Assembly: GCA_905182405.1 (NCBI GenBank)
Contig: CAJJBQ010000001.1
Span: 1,178,001 to 1,242,000, forward strand
Reading direction: 5' to 3'
DNA: 64,000 bases
Origin: Akkermansiaceae bacterium
GTDB lineage: Bacteria; Verrucomicrobiota; Verrucomicrobiia; Verrucomicrobiales; Akkermansiaceae
A program made the position numbers and the translations under genes. Below, one piece after another: positions 25,701-33,407 of this stretch (the stretch's first letter is position 1; every line of letters begins with the position of its first letter). The notes beneath the pieces were generated by a model. That model searched no databases and had not been told where the DNA came from. It saw only the letters and a program-made list of their open reading frames with translations.

Positions 25701-27389
25701 GCGCAGCTCGTCGAGCTGTTGTTCGATGAGCGTCGCTGGTATCGGCAGACTGCTTTGCGGTTGCTGGGCGATCGAAAACTAAAAAGGCCAACTGTGCGGG
25801 CGCTCTGGAAACGGGTGGGCGAATCGAGTGGGCAGGAGGCGGTTGAGTCGCTGTGGGCGGTGCATCAGGCTGGCGCGCTTAATGACGCGCGGACTCTCTC
25901 GGCGCTTGGGCATCCCAACCCGCTGGTCCGCAAGTGGGCAGTCCAATTGGCTGGAGATAACAAAGTGGTCAGCGCCAAGGTGGGTGCGCGGATGGCAGGA
26001 CTGGCTCTGACGGACCCAAATGTTGAGGTGCGGGCGCAGTTGGCATCCACGGCCAAGAGATTGGGCTCCCTTCACGGACTGGCTATCGCAGCAAACCTTC
26101 TTCGGCGTTCCGAGGACGTGGCGGATCCACGGTTGCCGTTGCTGACTTGGTGGGCGATCGAGGCGAAGGCTGCAGAAAATCCCGATGATGTAGTGGGGGT
26201 ATTCCAGAATCGGCAAGTCTGGGAGTTACCGATAGTCCGGGAACATATCTTGTGGCGAGTGATGAAGCGGTTTGCTTTGTCCGGGACTCGGGAAGATCTG
26301 GGGCGTTGTGGGCAGTTGTTGGCCTTGGCTCCAGAGGACGGGGCAACCGAAGCGTTGATGAAAGGATTTGAGGAGGCTTTCCAGGGAAGGAGCATGACGA
26401 ATCTTCCGGCGGCCTTGTCTGAGCAACTAGCGCGGTTGGGTGGAGATCGAGCGCTCGTTGTTCGGCTCCGGCAGGGGGAAACGGAAGCCATTAATACCGC
26501 ATTAAAGCGGATTGGTGATCCGGAGGCTTCGAAAATTCTCAGGGCGCGCTTGATTGGTATCTTTGGGGATATTGTGAGCCCAGCTGCCCTGGCCTTGCTC
26601 CTCGAGGTCTTTACTTCCGAGGAGGAGGGAGCATTGCGGGCGGAGGCTCTGGGCGCTCTACACCGCTACCGTGATCCGCGGGTTACGGCTCAGGTTATCG
26701 CAGACTACACCAAGCTTCCCGATGGATTGCAGACGTCTGCACGGAGTCTGCTCACGGCGACTCCTTCGCGTTCCCGTGCTTTGATCGCAGCGATTGCCGC
26801 TGGGCGAATAAAAGGGGACGATTTTTCCCTCGCGGAAGTTCGCAAGCTTGCCGCCCATGGGAATGCGGAGATCGACGTTTTTGTCGACAAGCGTTGGGGA
26901 CGGTTACTCAAAGCCTCCACGGAAGAGAAAGAGACGGAGATCGGCAGAGTGAAAGCAGTGCTTGAGGCTGCCGAGGGAGTTCCGAAGAAGGGTGAAACCA
27001 TCTTCGCCCAACGCTGCGTCGGTTGTCATCTGATGTTCGGAAAAGGAGGGCAAATCGGTCCCGACCTGACGAGCTACCAAAGAACGGATCTTGATAGCAT
27101 GCTGCTCGGGGTCATTGCTCCCAGTGCGGAGATTCGCGAGGGCTATGAGAACTCCGTGGTGAAGACAAAGGATGGCAGCGTCTACACCGGTTTTCTTGTC
27201 GACCAAGATAACCAAGTGGTCGTCCTGCGGGACGTTGCTGGGCAGAATCAGTTGATTAAGCGCTTGATCATAGAATCGACTGAGGTGATCGGAACTTCTC
27301 TCATGCCGGAGGGGCTTCTGGGCGGGCTGAGCGATCAGGAACTTCGGGATTTCTTTGCTTACCTGCGGAGCACAACACCTCCGTTTTAG
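22791..27389 (+). CDS. Isochorismatase-ThuA-PVC dehydrogenase-HEAT-cytochrome fusion protein
   Basis: A 1532-residue exported protein. The ATG at 22791 gives a signal peptide (MTKYLLVVLVLASCISPGAQ). Domains in order: an isochorismatase-like hydrolase (about 55-270) with VIVCDMWDAHHC and the likely catalytic cysteine near residue 228 in GVHTNMCVLGR; a ThuA-like domain (about 300-530; VGIRTASHAFSLR, WGGSYHGHLG); a membrane-bound dehydrogenase-type beta-propeller of the PVC class (TIGR02604-like, about 575-970; FDERGRLWVVEYMQYP, EDTDGDGVFDSHKIFAD); HEAT-like repeats (about 970-1300); and a C-terminal haem domain (TIGR02603-like, about 1395-1532) with CVGCH near 1408 and GGQIGPDLTSYQR. The last four domains are a recognised combination in PVC bacteria. 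The N-terminal isochorismatase domain is the unusual addition. Substrate unknown; oxidation of sugars coupled to a cytochrome is an inference. Confidence 0.92.
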   Translation: MTKYLLVVLVLASCISPGAQAQDAESVFKLALRTAVKNADGSFTRSQFRREWDPAKTAVIVCDMWDAHHCLNATKRGAEVAPRMNAFLKESRKRGATIIHAPSSCVDFYKDHPARKRVADVPKAKNLPAKINDWLNWRNAEEEAAGYPIDHSDGGEDDDPKEHAEWAKELENRGRNPGAPWVRQSEALEIDGGKDFITDNGTENWSILELKGIENVLLVGVHTNMCVLGRPFGLRQMANNGKNVALVRDLTDTMYNPKMKPFVSHFRGTDLIIDHVEKYVCPTVSSEQVLGGSAHSFKGDDRKHLVIVTAEREYKTEVTLPAFADAHLANDFRISYVHADPDDKNDLIGIEALADADIALISVRRRTLAEHQLDFVRKFVAAGKPVVGIRTASHAFSLREKPAPDGHASWDSFDADVWGGSYHGHLGNKLKTSAWVRKGAQKHPILKGIKEAEFSTGGSLYQVLPLAAGAEVLVMGKAETAPDREPVAWTFKHSGGGRAFYTSLGHVDDFSNPQFTQMLVNAVYWGLAMEVSDASVTTPSPEGGEIAKISRVVKKAVNEGRENPLDPLQSFSHITVGEGLEADLVLHEPLVTQPLHLSFDERGRLWVVEYMQYPDPAGLKRVSRDAVWRITYEKMPPPPPHAEGSPFRGKDRISIHEDTDGDGVFDSHKIFADHLNLATSVARGRGGVWVTQPPYLLFYPDRDNDDVPDSDPEVHLKGFMLEDTHSIANSLYWGPDGWLYGTQGSTVSANITRPGLDADDDGVKTMGQNVWRYHPERRVYEVFAEGGGNAFGVEIDSGGRVFSGHNGGDTRGFHYQQGAYLRKGFNKHGDLTNPYSFGYFPHMLHHKVARFTHQFLIYEENRLPERYQGKLWGVDVMHSNVVMSDISDDGSTFKTRDISRPFDSTDKWVRPVHIATGPNGWLYVADWYDAQVNHYRNHEGQIDQKRGRVYRIREKGGLARPSSNLAALTDAQLVELLFDERRWYRQTALRLLGDRKLKRPTVRALWKRVGESSGQEAVESLWAVHQAGALNDARTLSALGHPNPLVRKWAVQLAGDNKVVSAKVGARMAGLALTDPNVEVRAQLASTAKRLGSLHGLAIAANLLRRSEDVADPRLPLLTWWAIEAKAAENPDDVVGVFQNRQVWELPIVREHILWRVMKRFALSGTREDLGRCGQLLALAPEDGATEALMKGFEEAFQGRSMTNLPAALSEQLARLGGDRALVVRLRQGETEAINTALKRIGDPEASKILRARLIGIFGDIVSPAALALLLEVFTSEEEGALRAEALGALHRYRDPRVTAQVIADYTKLPDGLQTSARSLLTATPSRSRALIAAIAAGRIKGDDFSLAEVRKLAAHGNAEIDVFVDKRWGRLLKASTEEKETEIGRVKAVLEAAEGVPKKGETIFAQRCVGCHLMFGKGGQIGPDLTSYQRTDLDSMLLGVIAPSAEIREGYENSVVKTKDGSVYTGFLVDQDNQVVVLRDVAGQNQLIKRLIIESTEVIGTSLMPEGLLGGLSDQELRDFFAYLRSTTPPF

Positions 27390-27406
27390 TGTGCTGTCCC
27401 GCCGGG

Positions 27407-27492
27407 CGCTATACTGCTAGAAATTTATTCTTGGCGGGAGGGCTTTGAAGCCGCCCTTGGACCAAAGCGGACGGGGAGAAAGGGGGGGGTGC
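27407..27492 (+). repeat. Dispersed hairpin repeat, copy B
   Basis: It contains GCTATACTGCTAGAAATTTA, then TTGGCGGGAGGGCTTTGAAG, CCGCCCTTGGACCAAAGCGG and a long G-rich end. The central GGCTTTGAAGCC can fold into a hairpin. It lies 17 bp after the stop of the PVC dehydrogenase gene and upstream of pdxH, and it might serve as a transcript end. Confidence 0.78.
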
Positions 27493-27598
27493 TCTCTTTT
27501 TTGGTAATTAGCATCCTTAGAGGTTATGTAAACCTCTAGCTTTGTGGATATAGCAATTTTGGTATTTGGTATTTGATAATTGGAGTTTAATAAGAGAC

Positions 27599-28249
27599 AT
27601 GTCCAAAAATCGGGAGGAGATTGCCGCGATGCGCGAGGAATACGGAAGCCGTGAGATGCATCGCGCGGAGATGTTGGAGAATCCTTTTACTCAATTCGAA
27701 GAATGGTTTTCCGAAGCCCGTAATGCAAAGTTACATGAGCCTAACGCGTTTACGCTATCGACAATTGGGCTGGATGGCTGTCCAGCTTCGCGCACAGTCT
27801 TGATGAAGTTTTTTGATGAAAATGGATTTGTCTTTTACACCAACTACGGAAGCGCCAAGGCCAAGGAGATCGAGGCTATTCCCAAAGCATCACTGTTGTT
27901 TCCATGGCTTCAGTTAGAGCGCCAAGTACGTATCGAAGGTTCAGTAGAAAAAGTCAGTGCCTCAGAGTCGCTGAAATACTTTGTTTCCCGACCCCGTGAG
28001 AGCCAGATCGGTGCCTGGGTATCAGATCAATCAAGTGTCATCGACTCCCGTGCGCTATTACTCAATAAAATGGCTGAACTTAATTCCAAGTTCGAAGGCG
28101 GCGATGTGCCGCTCCCTAGCTTCTGGGGTGGCTACCGTGTCAGAGCCGAGCGTATTGAGTTTTGGCAAGGTGGAAAAGGCCGCGTACATGATAGATTTGT
28201 CTATTCTAGAACAGGTAATGGCTGGTCGATAGATCGATTAGCTCCGTAG
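27599..28249 (+). CDS. pdxH: Pyridoxamine 5'-phosphate oxidase
   Basis: PdxH is the FMN-dependent oxidase that converts pyridoxamine or pyridoxine 5'-phosphate to pyridoxal 5'-phosphate in the cytoplasm. The 216-residue product has normal length. Visible blocks: the N-terminal segment REEYGSREMHRAEMLENPFT; the FMN-binding CPASRTVLMKFFDENGFVFY followed by TNYGSAKAKEIE; the RQVRIEGSVEKV strand; SRPRESQIGAWVSDQSS; and the C-terminal signature near FWQGGKGRVHDRFVY ending WSIDRLAP. The start at 27599 (MSKNREEIAAMREEYG) is preferred over an in-frame ATG 33 bp upstream because it fits the family and is preceded by GGAG. It is bracketed by repeat copies B and C. Confidence 0.96.
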   Translation: MSKNREEIAAMREEYGSREMHRAEMLENPFTQFEEWFSEARNAKLHEPNAFTLSTIGLDGCPASRTVLMKFFDENGFVFYTNYGSAKAKEIEAIPKASLLFPWLQLERQVRIEGSVEKVSASESLKYFVSRPRESQIGAWVSDQSSVIDSRALLLNKMAELNSKFEGGDVPLPSFWGGYRVRAERIEFWQGGKGRVHDRFVYSRTGNGWSIDRLAP

Positions 28250-28281
28250 CGAAAGACTGGCACCTCCACTCGCTTCAAAAT

Positions 28282-28367
28282 AGCGCTACTGCTAGGTATC
28301 TTCTTTTGGCGGGAGGGCTTTGTAGCGGCCCTTGGACCGGAGCGGAGGGGTAAGAGAGGGTGTTGCT
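28282..28367 (+). repeat. Dispersed hairpin repeat, copy C
   Basis: It contains AGCGCTACTGCTAGGTATCT, TTTTGGCGGGAGGGCTTTGT, AGCGGCCCTTGGACCGGAGC and a G-rich end, matching copy B along about 85 bp. It lies 32 bp after the pdxH stop, so A, B and C flank the two genes between 22.8 and 28.2 kb. Confidence 0.78.
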
Positions 28368-28494
28368 GAAAAATGGCATTGAGCTCTGTGAGAACTGGGC
28401 TGATGGGTAGGCGCCTCGCGTCGTGCGTGTAATATTTTTAGGGGGATTTCACTCGTAACACATGTCCTCCCCCCTTAGGATCGACGGCCGGTGA

Positions 28495-30021
28495 ATGATC
28501 TCTAATCTCACAAACTTTGAGTGGAACTACGACCACGCTGCCCATCTGGCTAGTCGTTGCATCATGGGCGCAACGAGGGACGAGGTCTCAGCCCTCTTCG
28601 ACATCGGCAGGACCCAGGGTGTCGAGGCAGCCGTTGACTCATTGGTTGGCCGAGCGGAAGATTGGGGTGATTTTCCCTTCCCCGACTGGTGGGACGGAAA
28701 AGAGATCTCCGCAGGAGGTCCGACCGGATCGATCAATGATTCGGAGAGCCGATTTGTTCATTGGTATCTTGAGCAACTGCACGTTGCTAATCCACTTGGG
28801 GCAAAGATGTTTAAGTTTTTTGTTGATCACGTTCCAATCAGTAAAAAACCTCTCTTGCATCAAAATAAATGGATTTACTTTTTTCAACATTTTGATCTCT
28901 GCCGGAAACATTCGCTTGGGAATTTCAAGGAATTGATTCATGGGGTTTCATGGAGCGGAGGAATGATGTGGACGCTCGATCTCAAATCCAACAGCAGGCC
29001 TAGGCTTAATGAAAATTTTGGCCGGGAACTTCTTGAGCTCTTTACACTGGGGGTGAATGGCGGGTACACGGAGGAAGATGTTTTAAACACGGCGAAAGCC
29101 TTTACCGGCAGGCGCACTGAAGCCAAGCACCCTGAAGATCATCCCTACACCCCCTATCTTGATGATACTTACAGTGTTAAATTCCCTGAAAAATTCTACC
29201 TTATCGACACGGCGGAAAAAACAATTCTTGGGAAAACTTTTCCTAAAATCTCACCCGGACAGGGAGATGTTTCCGAGCATGGATCGGCAGTTATGGACCA
29301 TATCTTCGAGCAACCTGCCGCTGGGACATATTTGGTATGGAAACTATGGCGGTATTTTGTCGCGCCAGAACCACCAGAGGAGCTCGTTGCAAAATTAGGA
29401 AATAGATTCAAAAACTCCTATGATTTTGAGATACGACCTCTACTCAAAGATATTTTCATGAGTAGAGCATTTTATGATACAAAAAATCGAGGGAATCAGA
29501 TTAAGGATGCCGCAGACTTCATGGTTTCCTGCCTCAAAAACCTGAAAGTTTCTGAGCCTGAACCTGCGTTAACTTGGCCCGCTTTGTATTTTCTGGGTTA
29601 CGATCCAATGGATCCTCCTAGCATTGCGGGATGGGCAGAGCCGGAGGGGGTTGGCAATTCGTGGTTGGGCCTGGAAAAAGCTCTCTTCCGAAGCAACTTA
29701 CCCTCTTTGTGGCTTCAGGAAACCATCGGGTTCCTTCCAGTGTATGACGACCTTACCAGTCGGTCCATCCGCGATATTGATCCTCCGGGTGACTTTGAGA
29801 TCAAGAACATTATTCCCGCACATCTTCAGGAACCTGAGAATTTGGATCTGCTAATCGATGAGCTAAACGATCACTTTTTACCATTTCATCGGATATCTTC
29901 CAAACAGCGGGCCGTTCTCATAGAAGGCTACGAGAAGGATTTTCGTCAGTTGAACGTCGAAACTCGGCTACGTGAACTCATCCGGATTTTCATGGCCCTG
30001 CCTGAGTTCCAACTACAATAA
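28495..30021 (+). CDS. DUF1800 family protein
   Basis: A 508-residue DUF1800 protein. The N-terminal AAHLASRCIMGATRDEVSAL is the family's opening motif, WSGGMMWTLDL and NENFGRELLELFTLGVNGGY form the central conserved block, and SPPSIAGWAEPEGVGNSWLG-like residues close the domain (the window reads DPMDPPSIAGWAEPEGVG). DUF1800 genes are nearly always followed by a DUF1501 gene, as here 7 bp downstream, and the pair is widespread in Gram-negative bacteria with no proven activity. Unlike many members, this one shows no obvious signal peptide at the chosen ATG. Base composition is noticeably less GC-rich than in the first 28 kb. Confidence 0.92.
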   Translation: MISNLTNFEWNYDHAAHLASRCIMGATRDEVSALFDIGRTQGVEAAVDSLVGRAEDWGDFPFPDWWDGKEISAGGPTGSINDSESRFVHWYLEQLHVANPLGAKMFKFFVDHVPISKKPLLHQNKWIYFFQHFDLCRKHSLGNFKELIHGVSWSGGMMWTLDLKSNSRPRLNENFGRELLELFTLGVNGGYTEEDVLNTAKAFTGRRTEAKHPEDHPYTPYLDDTYSVKFPEKFYLIDTAEKTILGKTFPKISPGQGDVSEHGSAVMDHIFEQPAAGTYLVWKLWRYFVAPEPPEELVAKLGNRFKNSYDFEIRPLLKDIFMSRAFYDTKNRGNQIKDAADFMVSCLKNLKVSEPEPALTWPALYFLGYDPMDPPSIAGWAEPEGVGNSWLGLEKALFRSNLPSLWLQETIGFLPVYDDLTSRSIRDIDPPGDFEIKNIIPAHLQEPENLDLLIDELNDHFLPFHRISSKQRAVLIEGYEKDFRQLNVETRLRELIRIFMALPEFQLQ

Positions 30022-30028
30022 ATGGATC

Positions 30029-31402
30029 ATGGGCGCACAAAAAGAATCAACAGATGTTCAGAATCCTCCCCGGGGAATCGGGCGGCGTTCCTTCCTTAAG
30101 AAGTCGATCGCTGCAGGGTTTGCCGGGGGAGGACTGAATGGGGTCCTTGCACCATTCGCGGCTGCTTCCGATGGGGATGCCGGATCGGATGGCCCTATTT
30201 TATTAGTGATCTACCAGGAGGGAGGAAATGACTCTCTCAATACGGTCATTCCGCATTCCAGAGAGGATTCCACTCTATATTATCGCGATCGCCCGAAATT
30301 AGCGATTAGGGAGGAGGAAACCTTGATGCTTCAAGATGGTCTGGGTCTTCATCCGTCGCTTGGTGCGCTGCAGGGCCTCTGGGACTCGGGAGACCTAGCG
30401 ATTGTGAATGGAGTGGGTCAACCATCGCCCAACCTTTCCCACTTTAAGCTTCGTAATGTGTGGGCTAGTTCCAGTTTGGACGGCGACACTGGGAGTGGTT
30501 GGCTTGGCCGTTACTTTGACCATAAGTGCTCTTCCGAAGATTCGTTCGATCCTTTTGTCGGCCTGGAAACTCTGACGAGTGCGGGACTAAGTTTCCGGAC
30601 TCAAAGCTCCAATACTGCAGTCACGATGAAAAATCCTGACTTGTTCAAGTATTTGGCAGCAAACGATAGTCACATCCTCCTACCTGAAATTGATAATGAG
30701 TTTTCAGAACAAATTCTTCGAAAGATGAACGATTTGGCCACTACGGGGACAAGACCTGTTCTGGACTATGCCAGAAATTCAATTCAGGCAGCCTTTAAAA
30801 GTGCGGGAGAGATTCAAGAGTTCCTCCGGAATACAAAAGCCAGCTTTCCACCTAACAACTTTCCCAATTCTATTGTAGGGCGAGATCTTAGGAATATCGC
30901 GCGCTACATCGATACGGGATCAAGAAGTTCTGTCTATTTTACAGTTCAAAAAGGGTATGATTCACATACTAGCCAATTCGTAAATAATGCCTCGGGGCGA
31001 CCTCTTTTGGGGTCTCACGCCAATCTTCTTTCTGATCTAGATTCAGCGATTGGAGCATTTTCCACCGAAATGAAACGGCAGGGGAAATGGGACAGAGTGG
31101 TGATCATGACCTACAGCGAGTTCTCCCGAAGAATTACAGAGAATGGTACTGACGGGACTGATCATGGCGCGGCAGGTTCAATGTTTGTTTTGGGTGGGGG
31201 TGTCAAATCAGGACTTTACGGTCAATTCCCGTCTTTGTCTGACGATGACCGAATCCTAAATAACAGTATGGATTCAACTACAGACTTTCGCCAAGTGTAT
31301 CGTACAATTTTAGAAAGTTTCATGAACCTTAGTGCTTCGGATGCTGCCTCCATTTTGAGAATCGATGCCCAGAATTTTCCAAATCTCGATTTCCTGACAT
31401 GA
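30029..31402 (+). CDS. DUF1501 family protein, DUF1800 partner
   Basis: A 457-residue DUF1501 protein (sulfatase/alkaline-phosphatase-like fold). The start at 30029 puts a twin-arginine signal near the N-terminus (IGRRSFLKKSIAAGFAGGGL). Family blocks are LLVIYQEGGNDSLNTVIPHS, LGLHPSLGALQGLWDSGDLA, YDSHTSQFVNNASGRP and MTYSEFSRRITENGTDGTDH followed by GAAGSMFVLGGGV. The last is the metal-site-like motif in which most relatives have 'FGRR...N...GTDHG'. Function is unproven. It ends in an ATGA overlap with the next gene, so three genes (28495-33306) form one operon. Confidence 0.92.
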   Translation: MGAQKESTDVQNPPRGIGRRSFLKKSIAAGFAGGGLNGVLAPFAAASDGDAGSDGPILLVIYQEGGNDSLNTVIPHSREDSTLYYRDRPKLAIREEETLMLQDGLGLHPSLGALQGLWDSGDLAIVNGVGQPSPNLSHFKLRNVWASSSLDGDTGSGWLGRYFDHKCSSEDSFDPFVGLETLTSAGLSFRTQSSNTAVTMKNPDLFKYLAANDSHILLPEIDNEFSEQILRKMNDLATTGTRPVLDYARNSIQAAFKSAGEIQEFLRNTKASFPPNNFPNSIVGRDLRNIARYIDTGSRSSVYFTVQKGYDSHTSQFVNNASGRPLLGSHANLLSDLDSAIGAFSTEMKRQGKWDRVVIMTYSEFSRRITENGTDGTDHGAAGSMFVLGGGVKSGLYGQFPSLSDDDRILNNSMDSTTDFRQVYRTILESFMNLSASDAASILRIDAQNFPNLDFLT

Positions 31403-33306
31403 GTAAATTGTTCTTTTTGGTGGGCATCCTCGGAGCACACGGCACGCTGTCATCCAACGCTCAGGAATTTAGAACTGAGATTCTAGCACTTCAAGGTAAT
31501 GCGATCCAAAATGAGCAGGGGAGTGTACTGGGCTCTCTGAGAAAAGCCCAAATCAATCTGTATGGAGACATTTGCTTCCGTGCTGATGTGATAGAAAACG
31601 AAATCAAGAAGGACGCCATCGTTCGGAACTTTGGCAACGGCGAGGAAGTAGTCACGATGGAAGGAGGTGTTTATAACGGAGCCGAATACGAATCATTCCA
31701 AGACCCTATCATCGATTCTCTGGGGAGAATTGCGTTCAGCATCGCTCTAAAGAAAAACACGCGCGGCGTGACTCCCAATAACAGTCAATTGATCGCAGTT
31801 ACGGGATCATCGCCGGATGAAATATGGATCGTTGACCGCAGTAATAGGCTGGCATTGGTAACTGATTCATTTGAGGTTGATGGCTCCAGACACCTTCGTT
31901 TTGGCGATTTGTTTTTCACAGATAGCGGAAATCTACTCTACCATTCCCTGCTTGGCCGTCGGGATGGTGAAACTCAATACTATCGGAATATGGTGTTTCA
32001 AACTGATGGATTTGTGGATTCAGCGGTTACTTTTCGAAGAAATGAATACTTGATTCGTGGTGAGGAATTCCGTCAGGTTGATGGAAATGTTTCTGCTCTG
32101 CAGGATCTTCAAATTGGCCTGAGTGGAGATCACGGTGGGAAGATCCGAGCTTTAACTCTTGAGTCGGGTGCCTACCGCTTACTAGAGCTGGATCAGCAGA
32201 TAACTACCGATATCTTGCGAACCGGGCAAGATCTTCCGGGTTTCGAGGGATTTCAAATAACGAAGATCAGAGGTAGAATGTCGAATCAGGGAGCTAAACC
32301 TCCACATGTGGTGACTGCATTTAATGGGACAACAACAGTCGAAGCCATCGTTAGAGGAGGATTGAATTCACCGATTGAAACTGTCGCTTTTTCTCAACAG
32401 GCCGTGCCCGGATCAAGTGACGGGGCAACATTTTCTGGTTTCGGCATGCCATTTTCTGCTGAAAATAACTCAATGGCTTATACAGCCACCGAGTCCGTCG
32501 GGGAGAGCTTCAGACAGTCTGTATGGAGGAAGCTTGTGAATGGTGTTGAACCAAGATCTCTCGCTAAATCCGGTGAACAAGCTCCTGGAATGGCCGAGGG
32601 TGTCACTTACCGGTCCTTCGGGAGACCGATGATTAATCAGCTAGGCCAAGTGGTGTTCGCCGCTCGTCTTAATCATGGGTTCGGAATTAATACTCAAAAC
32701 GATTTTTCCTATTTCGTGGCAGAGCAGAACCTTACTGTTCGTCGAATTTTTGGTGAAGGAGATCTCTTTTTCTTTGGCTGGCTCAATCTTTTAAGGCTCG
32801 AGGAGCTGGAGTTGACTGATTTAAACTCTGCCGGAGATATTCTGTTCACCCTGAGAGCGGGATCAAATGCCTCGGCAATCGTCAAAGTGGCTATTCCTCC
32901 TACAAAATTCCCTCACTTCGAACAATGGGCCGAAGAAAACTTTCCTACCTTGGCCCAGCGGAGCCGTTCGGCTGATCCGGATCAAGATGGTCTGGATAAC
33001 TTTTGGGAATATGCCTACGGCACGGATCCGAACGATGCGAAGTCTATCTCAACTCCTTCGATGTTATCAATTGAGGCTGATTCAATGAGAACTCTTGCAA
33101 TTGAATTTGACAAATTTTCGGAGGAAAGAGACATCAACTACGTCGTTGAATTTTCAAGTGACCTCCTAAACTGGGAGTCTGGATCCGACGTTTCCACAGA
33201 GTATCGTCGAGAGGAGTCAGCGCCTGGGCGGATGGTAGTCGGTGTAAGGGATCTCAACGCATCAAAATCTTCCCGTAGATTTGTCCGAGTTAGAGTTGAG
33301 GATTAG
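31399..33306 (+). CDS. Secreted repeat protein with C-terminal Ca-binding-type linker
   Basis: A 635-residue protein of no family that I can name with certainty. It opens with a signal peptide (FLVGILGAHGTLSSNAQ). The body repeats a motif of the type 'G..F..F..P..N..GQVVF.A.L', seen at EYESFQDPIIDSLGRIAFSI and VTYRSFGRPMINQLGQVVFA. This pattern is common in large verrucomicrobial secreted proteins (DUF7453-like) and suggests a beta-propeller. Near the C-terminus, ADPDQDGLDNFWEYAYGTDP is a thrombospondin type-3-like calcium segment, followed by a beta domain (YVVEFSSDLLNWESG) typical of extracellular Verrucomicrobiota proteins. It is translationally coupled to the DUF1501 gene and is probably a surface partner of it. 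Confidence 0.75.
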   Translation: MSKLFFLVGILGAHGTLSSNAQEFRTEILALQGNAIQNEQGSVLGSLRKAQINLYGDICFRADVIENEIKKDAIVRNFGNGEEVVTMEGGVYNGAEYESFQDPIIDSLGRIAFSIALKKNTRGVTPNNSQLIAVTGSSPDEIWIVDRSNRLALVTDSFEVDGSRHLRFGDLFFTDSGNLLYHSLLGRRDGETQYYRNMVFQTDGFVDSAVTFRRNEYLIRGEEFRQVDGNVSALQDLQIGLSGDHGGKIRALTLESGAYRLLELDQQITTDILRTGQDLPGFEGFQITKIRGRMSNQGAKPPHVVTAFNGTTTVEAIVRGGLNSPIETVAFSQQAVPGSSDGATFSGFGMPFSAENNSMAYTATESVGESFRQSVWRKLVNGVEPRSLAKSGEQAPGMAEGVTYRSFGRPMINQLGQVVFAARLNHGFGINTQNDFSYFVAEQNLTVRRIFGEGDLFFFGWLNLLRLEELELTDLNSAGDILFTLRAGSNASAIVKVAIPPTKFPHFEQWAEENFPTLAQRSRSADPDQDGLDNFWEYAYGTDPNDAKSISTPSMLSIEADSMRTLAIEFDKFSEERDINYVVEFSSDLLNWESGSDVSTEYRREESAPGRMVVGVRDLNASKSSRRFVRVRVED

Positions 33307-33407
33307 TATGACTGTTAGGGGTGGTTTGATAGCGGAAAAAGTCAGGAACGGTGAGAAATCGCCGCGCTTGATTGCGAGCGTTGGTTCACCAAAAGATGGG
33401 GGCCTTG

